This document shows, in pieces, positions 18,205-26,767 of a stretch of DNA of 64,000 nt. The notes below the pieces were generated by a model. The model made no database searches. It was not told where the DNA came from and saw only the letters and a program-made list of their open reading frames with translations. Each line of letters starts with the position of its first letter. Positions within the stretch are counted from its first letter, which is position 1. This DNA is from Clostridiales bacterium (lineage in GTDB: Bacteria; Bacillota; Clostridia; Christensenellales; Borkfalkiaceae). Made by a program: the position numbers and the translations under genes. The stretch is from the NCBI GenBank assembly GCA_003523255.1, contig DPGH01000012.1, forward strand, positions 112,836 to 176,835, given 5' to 3'.

Positions 18205-19293
18205 ATGAACAAAACACTAAACTATTTTTGCGAAAACTATACTTCTAACACGCTTGCGGGAACTTCCGTGCAGTCGTACTTTACGCCGCAGGGAAAGTTA
18301 GCGGCATACGCGTTTTATAAGCCGTTCTTGGCGGGCGAATTCGATTATTCGTTTTTGTTTACTAATACGGTAGACAGCACTTATTCGGACGGGAGCCTGA
18401 CAAAGTGCAACGACCCTTGCGGAGAATGGAAGATATTCGATTGCAAGGTTATAATATGTAACGACGTAAACGCCGCGCTTAACGGTAGTTACGATAAGAG
18501 CAAGGAATTCGTTTTGACCTTTCGCGGTAGCCCTGAAAAAAAGGTTTTACCGAACGAAACTTTTTATACGGATTCCGCAAAACTTAACGTTACCGAAAAC
18601 GAGTACATATGTATTAAAACGGTTTTCGAGGGGAAAAATATTCCTTGCCATATAGAAAATAAAATACTTACCTATATCGACGACGGTAACGGCGTTAAAG
18701 CGGATAAATACGTTCCGCTCCCTTCTATGATAGGCGTAAAAAGACACGTTAAAAAGAAAATCGCTTTTTGGGGCGACAGCATAACGCAGGGTATAGGTTG
18801 TAAAGAAGATTCTTACGCGCATTATACCGCTGTCTGCGCCGAAATACTCGGCAACGAGTATTCGTTCTGGAACCTCGGTATAGGTTTCGGCAGGGCGGCG
18901 GACGCGGCGACAAACGGCGCGTGGGCGGATAAAGTTAAAACTTGCGATACGGTTATTGTTTGTTTCGGCGTGAACGACCTTTATAAAATAGGCGATTACG
19001 AAAAAATAAAAACGAGTTACGATAGAATAATCGGGATACTGAAAGGGAAAAGGGTTATTTTTCAAACCATACCGCCGTTCGATTATCCCGATAACCTTTG
19101 CGAGATTTATTTAAAACTTAACGACTATATTCGCAAAGAACTTTCAAAAAAAGTTTACGCCGTGTTTGACGAAACGCCTTATTTATCGGATAGCGAAAAT
19201 CCTTTTGCCGCAAAGTACGGCGGGCATCCTGACGAAATCGGTTGCAAACTTTGGGGAGAGCGTTTAGCGGACTTTTTAAGGGACAAAATTTAA
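18205..19293 (+). CDS. SGNH/GDSL-family hydrolase, putative carbohydrate esterase
   Basis: A 362-residue protein whose C-terminal half is an SGNH hydrolase: FWGDSITQG with the nucleophile serine at about residue 192, NLGIGFGRA (block II), CFGVNDLYK (block III) and GGHPDE with the catalytic histidine near 345. The N-terminal ~180 residues are probably a beta-sandwich as in two-domain acetyl esterases. No signal peptide is seen, so it would act in the cytosol or be exported unusually. As the last gene before the operon terminator it may trim or edit acetyl groups on the polysaccharide. The ribosome binding site is weak, so the start is less certain. Confidence 0.8.
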   Translation: MNKTLNYFCENYTSNTLAGTSVQSYFTPQGKLAAYAFYKPFLAGEFDYSFLFTNTVDSTYSDGSLTKCNDPCGEWKIFDCKVIICNDVNAALNGSYDKSKEFVLTFRGSPEKKVLPNETFYTDSAKLNVTENEYICIKTVFEGKNIPCHIENKILTYIDDGNGVKADKYVPLPSMIGVKRHVKKKIAFWGDSITQGIGCKEDSYAHYTAVCAEILGNEYSFWNLGIGFGRAADAATNGAWADKVKTCDTVIVCFGVNDLYKIGDYEKIKTSYDRIIGILKGKRVIFQTIPPFDYPDNLCEIYLKLNDYIRKELSKKVYAVFDETPYLSDSENPFAAKYGGHPDEIGCKLWGERLADFLRDKI

Positions 19294-19310
19294 TAAACGA
19301 CGATTAAAAA

Positions 19311-19348
19311 GCGAACTTTGTTTTTACGACAGAGTTCGTTTTTTTTTT
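19311..19348 (+). terminator. Rho-independent terminator of the polysaccharide operon
   Basis: CGAACTTTG (19312-19320) pairs with CAGAGTTCG (19330-19338), with one G-U pair and a 9-base loop, followed by ten T. It lies 18 bases after the esterase stop and is the first terminator after the promoter at 1790, which supports one ~17.5-kb transcript. Confidence 0.85.
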
Positions 19349-19543
19349 GCTTTTCGGCTTTTATGTTTAAAACCGACGGGTTTTGCTTACCGCCGTTATT
19401 TACCGCGATAAAAACGTTGTTAAATTTATAAAAACAATCATAACGCTTTAAAAAGACACAAGACATATAGGGTAAACGGTAGTAAAATTTAATCGTAAAA
19501 GTATACTTGCGGGTAAATTTTTAGTCTTAATTTATAACTAAAA
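19349..19543. other. Intergenic DNA without recognised gene
   Basis: First part of the 589-base gap between the SGNH gene and the 40-codon peptide gene. It is AT-rich, has no open frame with a ribosome binding site, and I see no transposon remnant or structured RNA in it. The rest of the gap holds two candidate promoters and a palindrome, listed separately. Confidence 0.6.
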
Positions 19544-19558
19544 TCTCCTATTAGGAGA
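19544..19558. promoter_or_regulatory. Palindrome upstream of a promoter, possible operator
   Basis: TCTCCTA and TAGGAGA form a dyad with a single central base, 7-bp arms. It ends 32 bases before the -35 box of the promoter at 19591, a place where an activator or repressor dimer could bind. The candidate rests on symmetry and position only. Confidence 0.45.
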
Positions 19559-19590
19559 ATTACAAAGTAAATTTTACTCTTAGTTCGGGG

Positions 19591-19619
19591 TTGAAACGGT
19601 AAAAAAGTTATTGTATAAT
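19591..19619 (+). promoter_or_regulatory. Near-consensus sigma-A promoter of the surface-protein/ABC operon
   Basis: TTGAAA (19591-19596) and a perfect TATAAT (19614-19619) are separated by exactly 17 bases, the best promoter match in the window on the plus strand. Transcription would begin near 19626 and run into the peptide gene at 19883, leaving a leader of about 255 bases. Confidence 0.7.
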
Positions 19620-19698
19620 TAGATAAACAAAGAATAAACGAAAATTATAAAAAAAACGAGCCATAATACGTATAAACGGTAAAAATAAAATTAAAAAA

Positions 19699-19744
19699 TA
19701 TCAGATATATGTATTTTGTGCCATTTTGTATCAGATATTATATT
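19699..19744 (+). promoter_or_regulatory. Second promoter candidate with a pair of direct repeats
   Basis: TATCAGATAT occurs at 19699-19708 and 19729-19738, exactly 30 bases (about three helical turns) apart. TTGTGC (19716-19721) and TATATT (19739-19744) with a 17-base spacer could be a promoter whose boxes overlap or border the repeats, as for a regulated promoter. A short hairpin ACGGC-AAC-GCCGT followed by TTTTATAT lies downstream in the leader (about 19832-19848). All are candidates by pattern only. Confidence 0.4.
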
Positions 19745-19882
19745 GCGGGAGTAAAATGCTATTATTAGATAGCGAAATATAGTTTAACCGCCGCGAGAGG
19801 GCGCTTTAAAGGCTTGAGATAAAAAAACAATACGGCAACGCCGTTTTATATATAAATATATTTTATAAGGAGTGTGTTTTTG

Positions 19883-20005
19883 ATGAAAAAACTATACGAA
19901 CAACCGACAATCAAAATGACAGTTTTGCCTACGTGCGACGTGTTAAGCATATCGCCGACTTTCGACGATAAGAACTATTTGAAAGAAGAATGGTTCGATT
20001 TATAA
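19883..20005 (+). CDS. 40-residue peptide preceding the surface-protein gene
   Basis: A short gene opening with ATG after a strong ATAAGGAG (19865-19872) and ending ten bases before the next gene's ATG. The peptide begins MKKLYEQPTIKMTVLPTCDV, contains one cysteine, and has an acidic, aromatic tail (EEWFDL). Short peptides with the pattern MKKxYExPxxxxxxLxxxDVLxxS are common and unexplained in gut Clostridia, often near cell-surface genes; that comparison is from memory of such genomes. It has no signal peptide. It could be a leader peptide controlling the operon or a small functional protein. The ribosome binding site and spacing make it a convincing gene. Confidence 0.7.
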   Translation: MKKLYEQPTIKMTVLPTCDVLSISPTFDDKNYLKEEWFDL

Positions 20006-20015
20006 GGGGGAAATT

Positions 20016-23000
20016 ATGAAAACGAAAAGAATCACATTATTGCTTGCTATAATAGCGTTTTGCGCTTTTAGCCTTGCGCTGTCCTTTTCCGTCGTAAACA
20101 AAACCCGTGCGGAAGAGGTTACCGCCGCCGAGGGTATCGTGATGACGGAAGGCGCTTCCGTCCGGTACGACGCGGAAGAACCCGGCATAAGATTTACGAC
20201 CGAAATGACTAAATCTTATTATGACGAACTCGTTGCCGCCGCTACCGACGGCAAGGTCGATTTTTATACGATAATCACCGTAAACGGCAATACCGAAAAG
20301 TCCGCCCGCATAAACCACGAGCGCACGCTTCGGTTTGAAAACGGCGTTGCGACTTTTCAAGCCGCGCAACTTATAAAGCTTGTAAACCGCGAACTTACCG
20401 CCGAAGAGCGTAAAAAAGCCGCGGCGTTTGAGTTTACTGCGGACTTTTACGCGGAATACATAAATGCGAAAGGTGAAACCGTTACCGTTAAAGCGGACAA
20501 AAGCGGCGTTACGCGTTCTATGAGAGGCGTAGCAAGCTACGCGCTTTTAAACGGCAACGTAACGGACGAAAATAAAATAAACATGCTTAAAGGCTACCTC
20601 GGCACCGTTACCGAAAATACCGAAGTAAGGTATGCAGACCTTTCGGATAAATCCAAAGTAGACCTCGGTTTAGAGAGCGGTGCGGTATATTTAACCGCAC
20701 AAAAAGCGGGCGATATAACGGACGGCGTTGTAGACCTCTCCGCAGAAAATATTAAAACGGGTGTCGAAACGACCGTTTCCGTTTTCGACGCGGACAACAA
20801 CGTTACCCGTTACAAATATATCTTTGCAGATAAAATAATCACCAAGGCAGAAGATTTGGCGGTTTTTGCGATAGCAGATCATAAAACGTACAAAAACGAA
20901 GGTTATTATATACTCGGTAATGATATCGACGCGACGGGTTATACTCACAAACACGGTGCTTGGCTCGGTTGGGGAGAGAATCAACCCGGTTTTGAGGGCA
21001 CCTTTGACGGCAGGGGGTATACGATAAATAATCTTTCTATCGGTGCTTTCGGCTTATTCGGTTATATAAGACCGCATACCGTGCTTAAAAACTTTGCGCT
21101 GGTAAATATGAAACCCGTTCTTTCCCGCAGCGACGGCGTTGACGCCTTCGGCGGGCTTGCGTACATAGCGTATTCCACGCCGACGGCTTATCCCACGCTT
21201 GAAAACATTTATTTATCGTCGAGTTTTTTCCTTGACGACTACGTAATAACTTCGGGCAAGACTCAAGGTAAAACCCAAACGATAATAAGCTCTATGGTGT
21301 TTAGCGCGACTTGGGGTTACGAGCAAATTAAAAACTGTATATTCGAGTATACGGGAGACGTTGCAACCGGCGGGCGCGGCATATATTCCGGACTTCTCCA
21401 AGGCGGAAAGGACAAAATTACCGTTTTAGATTCGTTCGTAATAGGTAAAAACCCGGTCGTTCAAACCAAAAGCAACGATGTATACGACAGTGCGAACAAT
21501 ATAACCGAGGGTAGCGGTGCTACCGTTTATCCGCTTACCCGTTACAGCGACTATGCCGGATTAACGGCGAACGTAACCGATTTCAGTTCGTTTGATACCG
21601 CTTACTGGGATATATCTAACGGCGCGCCTGTATTTAAGGGAGCGCAAAAGTATCTGAGTAAGCCCTACGTAACTATCGGCGGCAATACGGCGGCGAATTA
21701 CGAACTCGGTATAAACGACGTAAAAACTCTCGGCGTAACTGCGTTTATCGGCGAGTTGAACGACGTAACTTATACCGTTACTTCGGGTAGCGAATACGTT
21801 ACCGTAAGCGACGGAAATATAACGGGCGTTGCGGTGGGCGATGCCGTAATTACCGCGCAATATACCCTCGGCGGCGAAGTTATGACCTCGTCGATAAACG
21901 TAACGGTCGTTCCCACCATAATAGAGGTAACGACTCCGTTAGAATTCAGTATGGCAGACGGAACGTTAACCGCGGCGGATAAAATCGCGATATTCGGAAA
22001 CTCGGATATAGAGATACTTTCGGTAAACTGTTTTGACGCTTCGGTTGCGCTCTCTATTGCAGACGGCGTAATAACGGGCTTCCCCGAGTATACAGCAAAA
22101 AGCACGCCTAAAACGTATGCGGTTTCTTTCACGACCGCAGAGGCAATATATAAAGTAAACGTTACGCCGTATACGAAGATAATAAGGACTGCTGCGGATT
22201 TATCGGTGTTTAATTTCCCCGGTCATGACGGATACAAAAACGAAGGGTACTACGTACTCGGCAACAATATAGACGCGTCCGGGTATCTTCATAAACATAC
22301 CACGGCGGCGGGTAATCCGACGTATATAGACTGGAACACCAAAGGTACAACCGGGTTTGAGGGAACGATTGACGGCAGGGGTTACACGATAAGCAATATC
22401 ACAATCGGTACAGGCGGATTGTTAGGGTATATAAGACCGAAGACGGTGCTTAAAAACTTTGCGATAACCGGCATAACGTTCCAAAGGACGCACGGAAACG
22501 GCGACCCGCTTACGGCGGCACTTGCTAAAATAATGTATTCTACGAAAGACAGTTATCCTATACTTGAAAATCTGTATATACAGGCAAACGCATTTATCGG
22601 CGGGGCGGATACGAACAGCAACCTTGTGGTAAACTGCACAACGGGTTATGAGAAAATCGTAAACTGCATATTCGAGTATTCGGGTGTAAAAGATACCACC
22701 GCAGGGCACGGAACGTATGCATCGCAAATAGCGGACAGAAACGTTACCGGGTTTAAGATTGAAAATTCTTACGTTATTTCGTTAAACCCCGTAGCGTGCG
22801 GCGGCAAAACCAACCCCGTATACGACAGCGCGAACAAAATCGAGGCGACGACAGCGGAGTATACGGCGTTGTATCCGGATGGCTCAACGTTTCCTAAAAA
22901 GGATTTCTATACGGTTGAACTTACTCGCTACGACGACTATACGGAACTTACCGCAAACGTAACCGACTTCAGTTCGTTCAGCGCTGATTACTGGGATATT

Positions 23001-23036
23001 TCAGCAGCGGGTTACCCCGTATGGAAAACAAAGTAA
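20016..23036 (+). CDS. Secreted modular surface protein with duplicated GLUG-like module
   Basis: A 1006-residue exported protein. Residues 1-32 are a signal peptide with a likely cut after TRA. Next comes a ~230-residue region (EGASVRYDAEEPGIRF...) resembling a module seen in other clostridial surface proteins but with no function I know. Two copies of a beta-rich module follow at about 274-548 and 723-1006, each with YKNEGYY, GFEGTxDGRGYTI and LxGYIRP, like GLUG-type repeats; between them is a Big_2-like Ig region (about 551-720). No LPXTG, SLH or C-terminal helix is visible, so attachment is unclear. Its C-terminal part is almost duplicated in the lipoprotein at 31848. Role in glycan binding is inferred from the adjacent transporter. 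Confidence 0.8.
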   Translation: MKTKRITLLLAIIAFCAFSLALSFSVVNKTRAEEVTAAEGIVMTEGASVRYDAEEPGIRFTTEMTKSYYDELVAAATDGKVDFYTIITVNGNTEKSARINHERTLRFENGVATFQAAQLIKLVNRELTAEERKKAAAFEFTADFYAEYINAKGETVTVKADKSGVTRSMRGVASYALLNGNVTDENKINMLKGYLGTVTENTEVRYADLSDKSKVDLGLESGAVYLTAQKAGDITDGVVDLSAENIKTGVETTVSVFDADNNVTRYKYIFADKIITKAEDLAVFAIADHKTYKNEGYYILGNDIDATGYTHKHGAWLGWGENQPGFEGTFDGRGYTINNLSIGAFGLFGYIRPHTVLKNFALVNMKPVLSRSDGVDAFGGLAYIAYSTPTAYPTLENIYLSSSFFLDDYVITSGKTQGKTQTIISSMVFSATWGYEQIKNCIFEYTGDVATGGRGIYSGLLQGGKDKITVLDSFVIGKNPVVQTKSNDVYDSANNITEGSGATVYPLTRYSDYAGLTANVTDFSSFDTAYWDISNGAPVFKGAQKYLSKPYVTIGGNTAANYELGINDVKTLGVTAFIGELNDVTYTVTSGSEYVTVSDGNITGVAVGDAVITAQYTLGGEVMTSSINVTVVPTIIEVTTPLEFSMADGTLTAADKIAIFGNSDIEILSVNCFDASVALSIADGVITGFPEYTAKSTPKTYAVSFTTAEAIYKVNVTPYTKIIRTAADLSVFNFPGHDGYKNEGYYVLGNNIDASGYLHKHTTAAGNPTYIDWNTKGTTGFEGTIDGRGYTISNITIGTGGLLGYIRPKTVLKNFAITGITFQRTHGNGDPLTAALAKIMYSTKDSYPILENLYIQANAFIGGADTNSNLVVNCTTGYEKIVNCIFEYSGVKDTTAGHGTYASQIADRNVTGFKIENSYVISLNPVACGGKTNPVYDSANKIEATTAEYTALYPDGSTFPKKDFYTVELTRYDDYTELTANVTDFSSFSADYWDISAAGYPVWKTK
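20836..21653 (+). repeat. GLUG-like module copy 1 (in the 1006-aa protein)
   Basis: Coding repeat corresponding to residues about 274-546, ending in the FDTAYWDISNGAP segment. It is most similar in position and ending to the copy at about 33001-33835 in the 1124-aa lipoprotein, and more distantly to the two C-terminal copies. Confidence 0.7.
22183..23033 (+). repeat. GLUG-like module copy 2, near-identical to 34366-35219
   Basis: Direct repeat of about 0.85 kb. Its translation differs from that at 34366-35219 at roughly 35 of 285 aligned residues counted by eye, and long stretches are identical in DNA, including segments around ATCGAGGCGACGACAGCGGA. The two copies flank about 11.3 kb containing the ABC transporter and two other exported proteins. 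Confidence 0.85.
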
Positions 23037-23053
23037 AGTAAAAACTTTAAGCG

Positions 23054-23085
23054 GCGGTAAGCGGGCATAGCCACCCGCTTACCGC
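23054..23085 (+). promoter_or_regulatory. Strong intergenic hairpin between surface protein and binding protein
   Basis: GCGGTAAGCGGG (23054-23065) and CCCGCTTACCGC (23074-23085) form a perfect 12-bp stem with an 8-base loop. No T-run follows, so rather than a full terminator it may be a partial terminator or an mRNA end-protecting/processing element that sets different levels for the genes on either side. Confidence 0.65.
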
Positions 23086-23121
23086 ACCTTTAAGATAAAA
23101 AACAAATTCGGAGGAATTATA

Positions 23122-24861
23122 ATGAAAAAATTTTTTGCACTACTTTTATGTTTATTTACAGCGTTCTCCGTTACGGCATGCGGCTCGGCTGAAGAAGAGG
23201 ATAACTCTACGACTACCGTTATCACCGTACACAATTACAACGGCGGCGTAGGCAACAAATGGCTTGAAGACGCAGCCGCACGCTTTACCGCGCTTAAAAC
23301 CGCCGACAGCTACGAAGAGGGTAAAACCGGCGTAAAAATCAATATCGTCGGCAACCAGCAGTCGGAACTCAGCACCATGGCGACTTCCGGTTACAACATG
23401 TTCTTTTTCGAGCAGCATTACGATATAAGAAATCTTTCTCAAGGCGAAAAACTTCTTGATGTATCCGACGTGCTTACCGAAAAAAGCAACGACGAGCGCG
23501 ACGGGGTAAAAGTTTCTATCGAAGATAAAATTCCCGAAGAGTACAGAAGCACTCTTAAAGGCGCGGACGGCAAATATTACGGCTTGCCGCATTACGCCTG
23601 GTATCCCGGTCTTACTTACGACAGAGAATTATTCGACAAATATAATTTCTATTTTGCCGCACCCGATGAAGCGAATAAACAAAAAATCGAAACGCAATTC
23701 GGCGGCGAGCATTACTTTATTGCCGACAAAAACGGCAAAAAGAGTTGCGGTTCCGACGGCAAATACGGCACTGCGGACGACGGACTTCCCTCGTCGGTAG
23801 AAGAATTTTTGGTTCTTTGCGCGTATATGAAAACCACGTACGGCGTTCAACCCGTTACTATGGCGGGTATGTATAAGTATTATTCTAACTATCTGGTTGA
23901 GGGGCTTTGGGCTTCGCTTTCCGGCGGGGAACAAATGAAAGTAAACTACACCTTTACCGGCGACGTAGACGTTGTAACCGGTTATACAAACGAAAACCTT
24001 TTTGAGGGTATAGACTACGTTAAAAAACCGATAGTGGAAACAAAGTCCGTTACCGAGGCGACCGGCTATCTCGCGTACGATTCCGTTTATCGTTACTATG
24101 CGGCTTCGCTCGTTAAAATACTCGAAAAAGAAAAGTTCTTCTCAAGCGACGCGACTATGGGCTCCGTTTCTCACACCACCGCGCAGGGCGACTTTATATT
24201 CAGCGGCAAGGCGCAAATGCCCAAAACCGCAATGCTTATAGAAGGTACCTACTGGTATAACGAAACCGAAGAAAAGGCTAACAACTTAACCGACTACTAT
24301 TCCGACCCGAGAAATACCGAAAGGGACGTAAGGTGGATGAATTTACCGACCATTATAAGCGGCTCTGCCAAGCCCGTAGCGGACGACGCCCCCGCGAGAA
24401 AGAACACCGCGGTAGAAACTGGCGGTGCGTACCTTGTGGTAAATGCGAATATAGAAGGCAAAACCGGACTTATAAACGCTATTAAAGACTTTATCAAGTT
24501 CCTATACACCGACAGCGAACTCGAAGCGTTTACCGTTTCTACCGGTATACCCAAGGCTATGCTCGATTACGAAGTAAGCGACGCTAAAATCGCGGACCTT
24601 CCCGAGTTCAAAAAATCGGTTATTAACTTTGCAAAAACGAGCGATGTAGTTTACGGCGCGGCGGATAACGAAACTTTCCTTAAAAACGGCAACGACGTGT
24701 TTAAGGTAAGGGTAAACGCACCCGTATTCGTACCCAAATACAAAAACGTATCTTACATGAGTTATTTCCAGGCGTATGAAAACGGCGCAACCGCGCAAGA
24801 CGTATTCGAAGCCACGAGAATAAGCGCAGAGGGCTGGAAGGCGTATTATGTCGGCAATTAA
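23122..24861 (+). CDS. Sugar ABC transporter substrate-binding lipoprotein
   Basis: A 579-residue family-1 extracellular solute-binding protein. The signal peptide ends in a lipobox with Cys20 (SVTAC), so the protein is anchored to the outer face of the membrane. It delivers an oligosaccharide to the two permeases encoded immediately downstream. The mature part contains the MFFFEQHYD and GLPHYAWYPGLTYDRELFDKY segments typical of the hinge and ligand regions, and its length is larger than simple maltose-type proteins, consistent with larger glycans. GGAGG precedes the ATG. The ligand cannot be read from the sequence; it overlaps the next gene by 14 bases. Confidence 0.9.
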   Translation: MKKFFALLLCLFTAFSVTACGSAEEEDNSTTTVITVHNYNGGVGNKWLEDAAARFTALKTADSYEEGKTGVKINIVGNQQSELSTMATSGYNMFFFEQHYDIRNLSQGEKLLDVSDVLTEKSNDERDGVKVSIEDKIPEEYRSTLKGADGKYYGLPHYAWYPGLTYDRELFDKYNFYFAAPDEANKQKIETQFGGEHYFIADKNGKKSCGSDGKYGTADDGLPSSVEEFLVLCAYMKTTYGVQPVTMAGMYKYYSNYLVEGLWASLSGGEQMKVNYTFTGDVDVVTGYTNENLFEGIDYVKKPIVETKSVTEATGYLAYDSVYRYYAASLVKILEKEKFFSSDATMGSVSHTTAQGDFIFSGKAQMPKTAMLIEGTYWYNETEEKANNLTDYYSDPRNTERDVRWMNLPTIISGSAKPVADDAPARKNTAVETGGAYLVVNANIEGKTGLINAIKDFIKFLYTDSELEAFTVSTGIPKAMLDYEVSDAKIADLPEFKKSVINFAKTSDVVYGAADNETFLKNGNDVFKVRVNAPVFVPKYKNVSYMSYFQAYENGATAQDVFEATRISAEGWKAYYVGN

Positions 24862-25789
24862 AAACGAGGCAAAAACTATTTTTAACAGCAAAAGGCAACT
24901 GCACAGATTTTTATTCTGGTTAAGCATAGTCGTTTTGCCGCTTATACAGTTTTGCGTGTTTTACGTTTACGTAAACTTTAACATGATTGTAATGTCCTTT
25001 CAGCACTTCGAGGCTAAAACGGACGCGTTAGGTTACGTAGTAAATTTTGCGGGATTAGAAAACTTTAAAGCGGCTTGGCAGTTCCTCGGCGCAAATCTTT
25101 ACATGATTAAAAATTCGCTGATATACTTCGTGTTCTGCACGTTGCTGACTATGGCGTTCTCGCTATGCTTTTCGTTCTATATCTATAAACAGTTTTTCGC
25201 TTCTAAGTTCTTTAAGGTGATGCTGTTTATGCCGCAAATCGTTTCAAGCGTGGTATTCGCGTTGCTGTTTAAGTATATCGTTACCGACGTTTACATAGGT
25301 ATCGTCGGCGGCGAAAACGTTATAGGGCTTTTGGATAACCCCGCAACGCGTTTCGGTACGGTGCTGTTTTACAACGTATGGATGGGCTTCGGCGTAAACA
25401 TATTGCTGTTCAGCGGCGCGATGAGCGGTATAAACGAATCTATAGTAGAATCCGCCGAGATAGACGGCGCTACGCATTTAAGAGAATTCGTAAGTATAAC
25501 CATACCTATGATATTCCCGACGATTAAGTCGCTTTTGGTTCTCGGCATAGTCGGCGTGTTTACCAACCAGATGAATTTATTTACCCTTTTCGACAATCAG
25601 GCGGGGGACGTGTCTACGTTAGGTTACAGCATTTACCTGCAATCGGTACGAGCGGACATAATAAACAAAGACCCCAACAATCTCGACTTTTCGCAGTTGT
25701 CGGCTCTCGGTATAATCTTAACGCTTATACTTGTACCGATAACCACGGGCATTAAAAAACTGCTCGATAAGTACGGGGCAAGCGTGTAG
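24848..25789 (+). CDS. Sugar ABC transporter permease (MalF/UgpA type)
   Basis: A 313-residue inner membrane permease with about six transmembrane segments. The cytoplasmic EAA loop is visible as ESAEIDGATHLREFVSITIP (about residues 200-219), where the ATPase would dock. Its ATG lies inside the end of the binding-protein gene after GGAAGG, so translation is coupled. It pairs with the permease at 25802. No ATP-binding subunit is encoded nearby; CUT1 systems often share a single MsmK/UgpC-type ATPase encoded elsewhere. Confidence 0.92.
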   Translation: MSAIKNEAKTIFNSKRQLHRFLFWLSIVVLPLIQFCVFYVYVNFNMIVMSFQHFEAKTDALGYVVNFAGLENFKAAWQFLGANLYMIKNSLIYFVFCTLLTMAFSLCFSFYIYKQFFASKFFKVMLFMPQIVSSVVFALLFKYIVTDVYIGIVGGENVIGLLDNPATRFGTVLFYNVWMGFGVNILLFSGAMSGINESIVESAEIDGATHLREFVSITIPMIFPTIKSLLVLGIVGVFTNQMNLFTLFDNQAGDVSTLGYSIYLQSVRADIINKDPNNLDFSQLSALGIILTLILVPITTGIKKLLDKYGASV

Positions 25790-25801
25790 GAGGAGCAAAA
25801 A

Positions 25802-26749
25802 ATGGATGATAAAAAAACTGCGTCCCGCGGGCGCGCTTTAAGTAACTTTTTTATAATTTTGCTCGGAACGATTATTTTGCTTTACGCGATATCGGTTATT
25901 CTTCCGCTTGTGTGGGGGCTTATAACTTCGCTTAAATCGAATATGGACTTTCAGTACCAAAACAATAAACTTTGGTTTCCGAATGCAGAGTTCAGCGCGG
26001 CTGAAATAAAACTCGCCAACTACTCGCTTATACTTAATAACTTTAACTTTTCCGAAACGGTAATGTTTTATTCGGGCAGCACTCTCGTAACGCATAAAGC
26101 GCAGGCAACGCTACCTTTACTTATACTGAACACGTTTTTATACGCGGGGGTGGGTTGCCTTATACTCGCGATGGTACCCGCGGTTTGCGCATACGCCTGC
26201 ACGAAATACAAGTTTAAGTTTAACAAAGTAATTTTTATGCTTAACCTTGTCGTGATGACGTTGCCTATCGTAGGTTCTTACGCGACATCGCTTACGCTTT
26301 TGAGAAACTTGGGGTTATACGATAACTTCTACGGTAACTATATACAAAAGTTTTCTTTTACCGGTATGTATTTCCTCGTGTTCGGCGCCTTTTACGAAAC
26401 CTTTCCCGACGCGTATTTAGAGGCGGCGGAGATAGACGGCGCTTCGCATTACCGCGTGCTTTTCAATATAGTCATTCCGCTTTCGGCAAAAATGCTGGGC
26501 ACGGTTGCGCTTATTCAGTTCGTTTCGCTCTGGAACGACTATCAAACGCCGCTTATGTATTTGCCCACGCATCCTACGCTTGCTTACGGCGTGTACTATA
26601 TGGCTTTTAAAAACACTAACGGCGTGCTTTCCAAAACGCCGATAAAAATCGCGAGTTGTATGATACTCGCAGTGCCGATTTTAATTTTGTTCATCGTGTT
26701 TAAAGACAAACTCATGGGCAACATTTCTGTCGGCGGAATTAAAGAATAA
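25802..26749 (+). CDS. Sugar ABC transporter permease (MalG/UgpE type)
   Basis: A 315-residue second permease of the same transporter, beginning after a strong AGGAGG. It has about six hydrophobic segments and the EAA loop EAAEIDGASHYRVLFNIVIP near residues 211-230. A periplasmic-side loop around residues 40-100 is longer than usual for MalG-type proteins. It follows the first permease by 12 bases, and the exported protein gene at 26768 follows by 18 bases, so they are in one operon. Confidence 0.92.
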   Translation: MDDKKTASRGRALSNFFIILLGTIILLYAISVILPLVWGLITSLKSNMDFQYQNNKLWFPNAEFSAAEIKLANYSLILNNFNFSETVMFYSGSTLVTHKAQATLPLLILNTFLYAGVGCLILAMVPAVCAYACTKYKFKFNKVIFMLNLVVMTLPIVGSYATSLTLLRNLGLYDNFYGNYIQKFSFTGMYFLVFGAFYETFPDAYLEAAEIDGASHYRVLFNIVIPLSAKMLGTVALIQFVSLWNDYQTPLMYLPTHPTLAYGVYYMAFKNTNGVLSKTPIKIASCMILAVPILILFIVFKDKLMGNISVGGIKE

Positions 26750-26767
26750 ACCAAAAGGAGATGAATG

